DNA of 64,000 nucleotides, taken from positions 5,394,001 through 5,458,000 of the forward strand of contig NZ_CP114065.1 of assembly GCF_027627575.1 (NCBI RefSeq), given 5' to 3'. Positions 35,103 through 41,367 of the stretch are shown in pieces. Under the pieces are notes generated by a model, which was given only the letters and a program-made list of their open reading frames with translations, did not search any database and had not been told where the DNA came from. Every line of letters starts with the position of its first letter. The stretch's first letter is position 1. A program made the position numbers and the translations under genes. This DNA comes from Kribbella sp. CA-293567. Lineage in GTDB: Bacteria > Actinomycetota > Actinomycetes > Propionibacteriales > Kribbellaceae.

Positions 35103-35287
35103 CGATCCACAGGGAGATGCCACTCCCAACCCACCGCCGCGTCCGTGTCTGGTTCGGTGGACACGTCATCGCGGAGTACACGGCTGAGCCGGAGACCGCC
35201 ATGCGGCATCAGGCCGCGATGACGCGGCGCTTCGCCAGTCTGTGCGTCACCATCGAGCCGGCGGTGTCCGATGCAGACGTCTCGTGA
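35099..35287 (+). CDS. 62-residue hypothetical protein in micro-operon
   Basis: The ATG at 35099 has a GGGAGG site and overlaps the stop of the 30-residue gene (ATGA). The protein begins MTIHREMPLPTHRRVRVWFGG and appears as a small alpha/beta domain (RVRVWFGGHVIAEYTAEPE, then an AMRHQAAMTRRF helix and a final strand). I have seen similar small proteins next to XRE/TPR regulators in actinomycetes, but no function is known. It is followed by a GTGA overlap into the third gene. Confidence 0.6.
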   Translation: MTIHREMPLPTHRRVRVWFGGHVIAEYTAEPETAMRHQAAMTRRFASLCVTIEPAVSDADVS

Positions 35288-35523
35288 AAGGCCAGCGTGG
35301 ACGGCCGTGGCGGCATCGGCTCTGGGAGCACCTACTGATGACCGACGGCGAACTGGCGGATATCAACGCGCAGCTCGAAGAGTTCGCCCAGGTCGAGGGC
35401 TTCGCGATGGGAACTATCTACACCGAAGGAACCGACACGACGCCGGCCGCCTTTGAAGCCCAGATCGCGGTAGTCAATCGCTACGAGGTGACGACGGTCG
35501 TCATCGCGAACACCACCCCGTGA
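35284..35523 (+). CDS. 79-residue protein resembling a resolvase-domain fragment
   Basis: It starts with GTG at 35284, overlapping the previous stop (GTGA); an internal ATG at 35338 with a GGAG site is an alternative. The part ADINAQLEEFAQVEGFAMGT, then a gap with PAAFEAQIAVVNRYEVTTVVIA, looks like the first helix and strand pair of a serine-recombinase catalytic domain. The catalytic Ser region is absent, so recombination activity is not expected. It is the last gene of a three-gene unit divergent from the XRE regulator. Confidence 0.6.
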   Translation: MKGQRGRPWRHRLWEHLLMTDGELADINAQLEEFAQVEGFAMGTIYTEGTDTTPAAFEAQIAVVNRYEVTTVVIANTTP

Positions 35524-35603
35524 TCTGGCGGAACCGGCGGAGTCGTCCTCAGCCCTCAATGCGGTGGATCGCCGCACACCCTGCCGGTTCCGTCACTAAT
35601 CGT

Positions 35604-35654
35604 CCCTGTCTGAGCCTTCCCCGAGTCCCCTGGCTCCTCCCGGCTCAGACAGGG
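35604..35654. repeat. 13-bp perfect inverted repeat
   Basis: CCCTGTCTGAGCC (35604-35616) pairs with GGCTCAGACAGGG (35642-35654) around a 25-base pyrimidine-rich loop. There is no T tract. It may act as a terminator for the preceding micro-operon. Confidence 0.7.
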
Positions 35655-35803
35655 GCCCCAAAACCGGCTGGGCGGAACATGCGAGCGAGGCTGCCCGCGC
35701 CAGCCGCTCCCAACCTCCCGATGCCGGACCCATTCGGGAGTGGCCGCACTGATCTCTACGACCGGGATTGCAGCCCCGATGAGAGACAGCGAAGGCCTGA
35801 TGG

Positions 35804-35853
35804 CCACCGCCGTCCTTCGTTATCTATCAGCGGCCGACGAAGGACGGCGGTGG
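35804..35853. repeat. 17-bp perfect inverted repeat upstream of toxin module
   Basis: CCACCGCCGTCCTTCGT (35804-35820) pairs without mismatch with ACGAAGGACGGCGGTGG (35837-35853) around a 16-base loop. It is long for an ordinary terminator and lacks a T run. It lies just upstream of the WXG-like gene, so it could end upstream transcription or bind a dimeric regulator. Confidence 0.75.
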
Positions 35854-35890
35854 ACTTGTCCACAGACCCCGCCACCGAAGTGAGGCAGCT

Positions 35891-36151
35891 ATGTCCGATG
35901 TCCAACGACTCAAGGAGCAATTGCACCAGGTCGCGAGCGAGGCGAAACAAGCGTCCGGAGGCCTGGCGGGGTTCAAGCTGCGGTTCGCGCAGCACACTGC
36001 ACAGGTCGAAAGTTTGATCGCTGGAACCTCCACCCGCGCCGATCGCGACATCGCGGAAGTGCTGGATGCCGCGGGTAAAGCCGTCGACCAGGCGGTGGAA
36101 GCGCTACAGATCGCCGCGGCCGGCTGCGCGAATTACGCGAACCAGATCTAG
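35891..36151 (+). CDS. WXG100-like helical hairpin protein, putative type VII secretion partner
   Basis: An 86-residue, almost wholly helical protein with two helices (residues about 3-42 and 50-84) separated by an AGTSTRAD turn; no W-x-G triplet is present. Size and layout fit small ESX/type VII partner proteins that pair with the helical N-terminus of a toxin. The deaminase gene begins 8 bases after its stop, and the immunity gene follows. The role is inferred from this context. GTGAGG upstream of ATG 35891 is the ribosome site. No secretion machinery genes are in the window. Confidence 0.65.
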   Translation: MSDVQRLKEQLHQVASEAKQASGGLAGFKLRFAQHTAQVESLIAGTSTRADRDIAEVLDAAGKAVDQAVEALQIAAAGCANYANQI

Positions 36152-36159
36152 CGGCAGCC

Positions 36160-37005
36160 ATGCCCTCCGATCTGCAACTGGTGGCGCAAGGGCTGGTCGA
36201 TTGTCTCAACGAGGTCCCGCGCCTCATCTACGCACTTCAGCAGCGAGCCTGGATCTGTCGGGAACATGCCGCTCTGGTCGTTCAGTTGTCGGGTGGGCGC
36301 GCGACGAACGCCGCTATGCAACTGGATGAAGCAGCTAGGCGATGCGAAGAAGCTGCCCACTACCTGTCGATGGCTCCGCCGAAGGCTCACGGCTGGGCGC
36401 AGCAGATGGTGGACGGCATTCGCACCGTTGGGCCAACCGGCAGCGACACTGCCCGTAGACCGGATGCACTAGGCGGGAGTCCACCGCCGGCGGAACGCAG
36501 GCCGGATGAGCGATCGTCAGAGCCAGAAGCGAAGAAGTCGGGTGAGATCGCGCGGGCCGGCGATGAGACAAGTCCGAAAGACGAACCGCAAACGCCGAAG
36601 TTGAGCGATGATGACGTCGGTCAGGTCTTCGAGCGATTGCCGGTGCGAAAGCCGGGCGATAAAACCAGGGGCGTATGGCGTGATAGCGAAGGTACCGACC
36701 ATGACCTTGTCAGCGGTCAGCACGAGGACGACTTCCATGCGGCGCAGCGTCATGCCGAGAAGCTCGGACTGGTCCGTAGGCCTCATGGGATGACAACTGC
36801 CGCCGATGTCGAACTGAAGTTCGCCATGCGTATGCGTCGAGAAGGTATCCGGCACGCCGAAATCATCATCAACAACAGACCTTGCGAGGGACAACTCGGT
36901 TGCGATGAACTTCTTGATAGATTTCTCCCCGACGATGCAACACTGATCATCCACGGCCCCAACAACTTCAAACGCATGTATCCGAAGAGTCTGAATCCGG
37001 AGTGA
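36160..37005 (+). CDS. SCP1.201/DddA-like deaminase-domain polymorphic toxin
   Basis: The protein has 281 residues. A helical N-terminal region (1-88), likely for type VII export, is followed by a Pro/Glu/Ser/Lys-rich linker (about 90-148) and then a C-terminal deaminase domain (about 155-281). The domain shows TRGVWRDSEGTDHDLVSG, TTAADVELKFAMRMRREGIR, then INNRPCEGQLGC and LLDRFLPDDATLIIHGPN, the pattern of SCP1.201-like (PF14428) deaminases, which include the double-stranded-DNA cytosine deaminase DddA. E218 is the expected catalytic Glu, C242 and C248 the zinc Cys. The usual His two residues before the Glu is Asp (D216). An Imm1-type immunity gene follows 10 bases later. Confidence 0.88.
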   Translation: MPSDLQLVAQGLVDCLNEVPRLIYALQQRAWICREHAALVVQLSGGRATNAAMQLDEAARRCEEAAHYLSMAPPKAHGWAQQMVDGIRTVGPTGSDTARRPDALGGSPPPAERRPDERSSEPEAKKSGEIARAGDETSPKDEPQTPKLSDDDVGQVFERLPVRKPGDKTRGVWRDSEGTDHDLVSGQHEDDFHAAQRHAEKLGLVRRPHGMTTAADVELKFAMRMRREGIRHAEIIINNRPCEGQLGCDELLDRFLPDDATLIIHGPNNFKRMYPKSLNPE

Positions 37006-37014
37006 GTGACGACG

Positions 37015-37452
37015 ATGACCACGGCAAAGGCATATTTCAAGCACGGACATGGGGACGATCCAGTGATCGCGGCGACAGACGACGACGTTGATCAACTGAT
37101 CGACGCACTAGTCACCGAGTCATGGGAAAACTCTGTAGCGGCTGTGTATGTCGATGGACGGTTGAACTCGGCCGGCGTACCCGACCACGAGCTGCTTGTT
37201 GCGGTTGACTACGAAGACAAGACACGCGGTGCGTTGCGGTATATGGGCCGCGATGGCGTCTACCTCAGCAAGGGAATAAGCTCCGAAGCCGACACGGTTC
37301 TGTACTACTACATGGGAAGCGATCGCGAGTTCCCACGCGGTTCACTGTTGGCCCTCGATGACATCCGCACGGCTGTAAAAGAGTTTCTTGCGAGCGGCGC
37401 CGATCGCCCGACGAGCATCAAGTGGCAGGATTTGAACGAAGATATAACGTAA
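37015..37452 (+). CDS. Imm1 family immunity protein
   Basis: The 145-residue protein starts at ATG 37015 with GGAGTGAG as ribosome site (a GTG at 37006, right after the toxin stop, is an alternative). It shows the Imm1 pattern: AKAYFKHGHGDDPVIAATDDDVDQLIDALV, VPDHELLVAVDYEDKTRGALRYMGRDGVYLS, then YYYMGSDREFPRGSLLALDDIRTAVKEFL, and the closing RPTSIKWQ. Imm1 proteins neutralise deaminase-type toxins in bacterial polymorphic toxin systems. Its position directly after the deaminase gene makes it the cognate antitoxin. The base composition is lower in GC than the chromosome around. Confidence 0.88.
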   Translation: MTTAKAYFKHGHGDDPVIAATDDDVDQLIDALVTESWENSVAAVYVDGRLNSAGVPDHELLVAVDYEDKTRGALRYMGRDGVYLSKGISSEADTVLYYYMGSDREFPRGSLLALDDIRTAVKEFLASGADRPTSIKWQDLNEDIT

Positions 37453-37761
37453 ACGTCGATACGAACCGTGGTGCGAGAGATACCTGAGACAAACTAGACG
37501 CTGACCAAGATTGGGGCATTGGGCTTCTGAGGCTCGGCACTACCGCTGAGACGCTGCTCGAGCTACCCATAACCCAGAGGTCGCAGTCGCAGGGTGCCCT
37601 AGCAGTCTGGCAAACCCTAGGACGGTCAGTTTGTCAGACGCCTTCGCCGACTCAAGATCCCTGAACGGGCCACGGTTGGACCGAGATCAACCTGGTCCTT
37701 GACCTAGCGTAAGTGGCCCACGTGCGCTTGACTTCGAGACCAAGCATCTTCGGGGGAGACC
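37453..37761. other. Spacer after immunity gene
   Basis: These 309 bases hold no supported gene. I see only short symmetries (CCTAG/CTAGG near 37596-37620; GACAAACT at 37488 and AGTTTGTC at 37628). It must contain the promoter for the tandem pair starting at 37762, which has a strong GGGGGAG ribosome site. Confidence 0.5.
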
Positions 37762-38004
37762 ATGGCGGAAAAAGTTGTGTACGTGCCGGCGGCTCAGGTC
37801 GATGAGGCCATGCTGCTGGCGCATATCAAGGCCTCAGGCTTCGCGCGAGTCGACGTTGTGAAGGTCTGGGGACCGAATCCCCTCAAGATCTATTATGACG
37901 GCACCGCTGCAGGTCGCGAGCAACTACGTGATGCTATTTCGGCTGGTCTCAGGGCTCAGTTTGAGTCGGACACTGTCTCTTTCGAAGGCGAGAAGCCTGA
38001 ATGA
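37762..38004 (+). CDS. 80-residue hypothetical protein, first of a tandem paralogous pair
   Basis: This small alpha/beta protein has DEAMLLAHIKASGFARVDVV followed by LKIYYDGTAAGREQLRDAISAGL. The second gene of the pair shows the same order (DDGLLVEGLTAAGL then LVEVTWDGTTAHRERIRAAL), so the two are diverged copies. I do not recognise the family. The strong ribosome site GGGGGAG precedes the ATG. The stop overlaps the next start (ATGA). The function is unknown; its place beside a toxin module suggests an accessory, perhaps orphan immunity, role, but that is conjecture. Confidence 0.65.
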   Translation: MAEKVVYVPAAQVDEAMLLAHIKASGFARVDVVKVWGPNPLKIYYDGTAAGREQLRDAISAGLRAQFESDTVSFEGEKPE

Positions 38005-38249
38005 CGGACTGGCTGGGATGCCTGATTCCAAGTGAAGCCGATGACGGATTGCTGGTGGAAGGGCTCACTGCGGCAGGTCTTCGATGCTCGCTAGATCGGC
38101 GCCACGGTGGGACGCTCGTTGAGGTCACGTGGGACGGAACTACTGCTCATCGGGAAAGGATTCGAGCGGCATTGCAGTCCGCTTTCTTGAATCAAGTCGC
38201 TCGCGCCGACGTCGAGTTCTTAGACGAGCGAGCAGGCCGGGAGGCTTAA
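38001..38249 (+). CDS. 82-residue hypothetical protein, second of the tandem pair
   Basis: It is translationally coupled to the first copy through ATGA. It begins MTDWLGCLIPSEADDGLLVE and ends RADVEFLDERAGREA. The shared core with the first copy is a helix, then a strand ending in DGT, then a helix RERIRAALQSAF. Its last 110 bases overlap the opposite-strand gene ending at 38140. Shared sequence with the neighbour gives support that this frame is the true one here. The function is unknown. Confidence 0.65.
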   Translation: MTDWLGCLIPSEADDGLLVEGLTAAGLRCSLDRRHGGTLVEVTWDGTTAHRERIRAALQSAFLNQVARADVEFLDERAGREA

Positions 38250-38754
38250 TCTCGCGCAGGCGATGGTCTGAGTCTCGTTCCCAGCGTCGCCCGGCGACAT
38301 CATAGAAGGTGACGTGAGACTCGAACTCGACCTCGATCGGATCGCTTCCTACTGGCCAGTTGACTCTGGTGCTGGCGGAGATGTTGGCTTTTTGGCCAGG
38401 TTCTAGCCGTTTGAGAACCTTCGTGACGGTACGAGGTAACCCCTGCTCCGAAGCGCCGTCCAACGTGGAAATCCTGACTTCGACAATCACTTCTGAAACC
38501 ACGTCGCCGCTGGAATTGTAAACGGTAGTGGTAGCTGCTTTGTCGAAATATGAGTGTTTGACACCAGAGCCGCCGCCTTTTACTGGCGCCGTCAAACGTA
38601 CCTGAGCCGCCTGCTCTGCTCGCCGGTCTCGAGCCTGATTGCGGCGGTCCACTTGCTCGCGGCCAAGCAGGTAGAGCGCGATTGTGGCGGTGGCAACGGT
38701 TCCCAGGGCTTCCAGCCAACTAGCAAGGTCAGAGCTCGTCATCAGCACGATCAT
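38140..38754 (-). CDS. Hypothetical single-helix membrane protein of the island
   Basis: With ATG at 38754 (MIVLMTSSDL; a second ATG four codons on is possible) it has about 204 residues. One N-terminal helix (about residues 9-27, LEALGTVATATIALYLL) precedes a charged linker and a beta-rich domain: HSYFDKAATTTVYNSSGDVV, EVIVEVRISTLDG, KANISASTRVNW, IEVEFESHVTFYDVAGRRW. The beta part looks like an immunoglobulin-like sandwich. No family is recognised. The very basic tail overlaps the tandem-pair gene. The upstream minus-strand gene lies 85 bases away and may be co-transcribed. Confidence 0.6.
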   Translation of the reverse strand: MIVLMTSSDLASWLEALGTVATATIALYLLGREQVDRRNQARDRRAEQAAQVRLTAPVKGGGSGVKHSYFDKAATTTVYNSSGDVVSEVIVEVRISTLDGASEQGLPRTVTKVLKRLEPGQKANISASTRVNWPVGSDPIEVEFESHVTFYDVAGRRWERDSDHRLREIKPPGLLARLRTRRRRERLDSRKRTAMPLESFPDEQ

Positions 38755-38839
38755 CTTGTGAACCTTAAGGCATATATCAGCGTGGGCCAGGCTCGTAGCG
38801 TCAACTCGACCGCCAGGCTTCGAGCGTTCCAGAAGAGTC

Positions 38840-39469
38840 TTAGCTCTCATCCATTCGCTCGAGCGCGTCGTACAACAAACGGCCTAGTTCGGTGCTCTCA
38901 TACCGGACGCCACCCAGCACGCCCAACGAGGTCGCGAAGCCTTGGCTCACAAGGCGAACCAACCCAAAAGCCACGGCCTCATCAGTACGTCCAAGACGCC
39001 GGCCGATCTGCCTTACCGTCTGGACGCCGGATGGCTCCTCTTCCTCGCTGCGCTGATCAAACACGTACCGATCGCGGATCTTTCGCAAAACACGGACGTC
39101 GTCTCCATGAAGATTTCGGAGACCACCGAGGATCAACTCATACTCATTGACACGATCCAGGTCGCCAACTGCCGCTCCGAAGGCAGCCCCCATCGCCTCA
39201 AGCAGGTGGCTCTGACCGGTCATTGCCGCCTCCCATAGAAGGCGCGTGAGTAAGGGCACGACCTCTGGCTCGTTCTCGATACGCTCCGCGAGGTCTTCGC
39301 GACTCAGGCCCGACACCTTGATCGCCACCTTCAGCGCCAGAGACCTGTTCCGCCCCCACTCGGATCGAACCGCTACAAAGATCCGTTCGACCAGTGGCCC
39401 GGTACCGGGCACGAAGGTAGAGGAGATCTCTCCTGCCACCTTCGCCGGAAGCGACTCCCTGTCCGTCAT
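38840..39469 (-). CDS. Hypothetical helical protein of the island
   Basis: The 209-residue protein starts at ATG 39469 (MTDRESLPAKVAGEISSTF). It is mostly helical, with LARLLWEAAMTGQ-like and EAMGAAFGAAVGDLDRVNEYELILGGLRNL segments, then a winged-helix-like end: VQTVRQIGRRLGRTDEAVAFGLVRLVSQGFATSL, VRYESTELGRLLYDAL. The end resembles a small winged helix that could bind nucleic acid or another protein. Similar unnamed proteins occur in actinomycetes. The function is unknown. The 225 bases between its start and the integrase remnant hold nothing recognisable. Confidence 0.6.
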   Translation of the reverse strand: MTDRESLPAKVAGEISSTFVPGTGPLVERIFVAVRSEWGRNRSLALKVAIKVSGLSREDLAERIENEPEVVPLLTRLLWEAAMTGQSHLLEAMGAAFGAAVGDLDRVNEYELILGGLRNLHGDDVRVLRKIRDRYVFDQRSEEEEPSGVQTVRQIGRRLGRTDEAVAFGLVRLVSQGFATSLGVLGGVRYESTELGRLLYDALERMDES

Positions 39470-39694
39470 AGCCGGCCGCCCTCTCGTGTGTCGAGATTTC
39501 GTTTTCGGACCTGGAACCCATGTACGGCGACCGGGCATCGGAATGCCACCGAAATGCTGAACGCCCCAACTGCACCCCAAGCAACCATTTGCCGAATCTA
39601 GCCGGTCTGATGCCGACGGCATAAGCCGCAGAGTCCCAGCCGAACCATCACCGACTACGTCAACCTGCTCAAGCTGGAAGCGAAGGGGCCTGCA

Positions 39695-40863
39695 ATGCCG
39701 AAGCGGCGCAGCCAGGGCGATGGCGGCGTTCACTGGGGTGCCAGCAAGCAGCGCTTCATCGCAGTCGTGTACCTCGGTCCCGCTCCGGCGGGCAAAACGC
39801 GAAGACCGCGACTCACAGCTAGCGCCAAGACCCGGACTGAGGCAAAGACGAAGCTGAAGGAGAAGCTCCAGCTTGCCTAGGATCGTGCGGCTCTTGCAGC
39901 CAAGGACTACACGGTCGGGCAGGCTGTGAACGAGTGGTTCGACTTCGGATTGCACAAGCGTGCATCAACGACCGTCAAGAACCTGCGCAGCCTGGCGAGC
40001 ACGCATGTCATACCTTTTCTCGGAGCCCAGAAGCTTCAAGCCCTCACGGCCGATGAGTGGCTTGCAGAAAAGGCCAAAGGTCTTAGTACCGACACGCTTC
40101 GCCGACTTCACTCGATCCTGCGCCGGTCGATCATGCGAGCCCAGGCGCGGGGAGAAGGTGCACCGCAACGTAGTGATGCTCTGCGAGATCCCCAACGGCA
40201 CAGGCGGTCGGCCGTCAACGTCCCTCGCTGTGCATCAGGCTGAAGCCCTTCTGAAAGCTGCCGAATCGTCGGCAATGCATGCCTTCGTCGTCGTCTCTCT
40301 GTTGACTGACGCTCGCACCGAAGAGCTTCGCGCCTTGACCTGGACGAACCTGGATCTCGACGGTCGAGCCTCCTGTGCCGCCGTCGATCCGGGTCTGGCG
40401 ATCGGTGCGGGAGGGCAACGACACCAAGACGCGCAAGTCCAGGCGAACTCTTGAGCTTGCTGTGCGCTGCGTGGAAGCGCTGAGCGAGCACCGGGAGCGT
40501 CAGCAGGTCCGGCGGGAGGCAACAGGTCGCCGCTGGCAGAACCTCGACCTGGTTTTCACTTCCGAGATCGGTACGGAGCTGGATGCCGCCAACGTGCGAC
40601 GCGCCTTTCGGAAGGTCGTCCAGGCGGCCGGACTCGATCCGGCGATGTGGACGCCTCGCGAACTGCGACACAGCTTCGTCTCGTTGCTATCGAGCAGCGG
40701 CGTTCCGATCGAAGACATCTCGCGGTTGGTCGGGCACGCCAGCACCAACGTGACAGAGAAGGTCTACCGCCACGAGCTGCGACCGGTGCTCACAGAGGGC
40801 GCCATGAAGATGGACGAGATTTTCCCCGGTCAGCGCGGTCGCAAGGGCAACGAGAAGCCGTAG
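39695..40863 (+). pseudogene. Tyrosine-type site-specific integrase, disrupted
   Basis: Three frames together rebuild a phage-type integrase of about 390 residues. The N-terminal part (MPKRRSQGDGGVHWGASKQ) ends in an in-frame TAG at 39878-39880. The next part continues DYTVGQAVNEWFDFGLHKRAS as a SAM-like core-binding domain. A shift near 40145-40150 (a GGGG run) leads to NVVMLCEIPNGTGG and TDARTEELRALTW with the box I Arg. A second shift near 40360-40375 leads to the end with ELRHSF, LVGHAS and the catalytic Tyr in EKVYRHEL. Its position beside the tRNA-Ala gene marks the insertion site. One stop and two shifts mean it is almost surely inactive. Confidence 0.88.
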
Positions 40864-40884
40864 CCTCCCGATTAGCCTCCCAGG

Positions 40885-40927
40885 TCAAAAAATCAGAGGC
40901 CCTTTCCCAGTAGGGAAAGGGCCTCTG
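40885..40927 (-). terminator. Intrinsic terminator of tRNA-Ala
   Basis: Arms CAGAGGCCCTTTCCC (40894-40908) and GGGAAAGGGCCTCTG (40913-40927) form a perfect 15-bp stem with a 4-base loop. On the minus strand it is followed by a run of T residues (about 40887-40892). It lies 8 bases past the tRNA 3' end and is the tRNA's transcription terminator. Confidence 0.9.
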
Positions 40928-40935
40928 ACCTGCGG

Positions 40936-41008
40936 TGGAGCTTAGGGGATTCGAACCCCTGACCTCTTCCATGCCATGGAAGCGCGCTACCAACTGCGCC
41001 AAAGCCCC
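40936..41008 (-). tRNA. tRNA-Ala (anticodon GGC)
   Basis: The minus strand gives a 73-base cloverleaf: acceptor GGGGCTT/AAGCTCC with A discriminator, D arm GGCGCAGTTGGTAGCGC, anticodon arm CTTCC-ATGGCAT-GGAAG with anticodon GGC, and T arm AGGGGTTCGAATCCCCT. CCA is not encoded. A -10-like TAATAT lies at about 41030-41035 on the minus strand. The 3' end faces the integrase remnant and is the probable attachment site of the island. Confidence 0.96.
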
Positions 41009-41367
41009 GCGGTGTCTTGCGGACTCCGAAATATTAGCGGATGGAGGGGTGGAAAGAAAAATCGGGTGGGGTGGGCGGGAGGGTGAGGAAGAGCACGGCG
41101 GAGGTGGGTGGGTTGTGGCGGATGAAGAAGGCACACGGTGATAGGTCGGCGAGGTACTCGGCGCGTGAGGCTGCGGGGGACGCAGGGATGCCTGGCCGGC
41201 CAGCCAGGCCTGTAGGCGCCATGGAGGCGCTGAGGACCCAGCGGTAGCAGACGAGGCGCACCCGGACGCCCGCGCGACGTAGGAGCGGTAGTCAAAGAAG
41301 GGTGGGTGGGAGCACCCAGAGCCGTGAGCGACGTAGGAGCGAGCCGGCGGCGGGTGCGCGGGTGTTC
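41009..41367. other. Purine-rich spacer upstream of tRNA-Ala with imperfect direct repeat
   Basis: These 359 bases have no supported gene. The plus strand is strongly purine-rich at about 41040-41115. A unit of about 30 bases ending in GCGACGTAGGAGCG occurs twice (41258-41287 and 41312-41341; the last 14 bases are identical). It may be a repetitive extragenic element. The tRNA promoter lies at its left end. Confidence 0.55.

Larger units (their letters stand above)
35524..35890. other. Spacer with three inverted repeats between micro-operon and toxin module
   Basis: These 367 bases hold no gene. There are three inverted repeats: a 9-bp pair GGAACCGGC/GCCGGTTCC (35530-35538 with 35583-35591), a 13-bp pair (35604-35654) and a 17-bp pair (35804-35853). 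The last ends 37 bases before the toxin-module start and may hold its promoter or an upstream terminator. Confidence 0.7.
33326..40935. mobile_element. Putative integrated element remnant ending at tRNA-Ala(GGC)
   Basis: The interval from about 33.3 kb to the tRNA-Ala 3' end shows less GC-rich sequence, accessory genes (toxin/immunity, XRE regulator, small unknowns) and a broken tyrosine integrase pointing at the tRNA. This is the layout of an integrative element anchored at a tRNA 3' end. I could not find the distal att repeat, so the left border is a guess. Confidence 0.45.

Noticed and set aside
35284..35523. Functional serine recombinase
   Set aside because: Only a small part of the fold is present and the catalytic Ser region is missing; called a resolvase-like fragment instead.
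33326..40935. Search for a distal copy of the tRNA-Ala 3' end as second attachment site
   Set aside because: No 12-base or longer match was found by eye; the left border of the island stays open.
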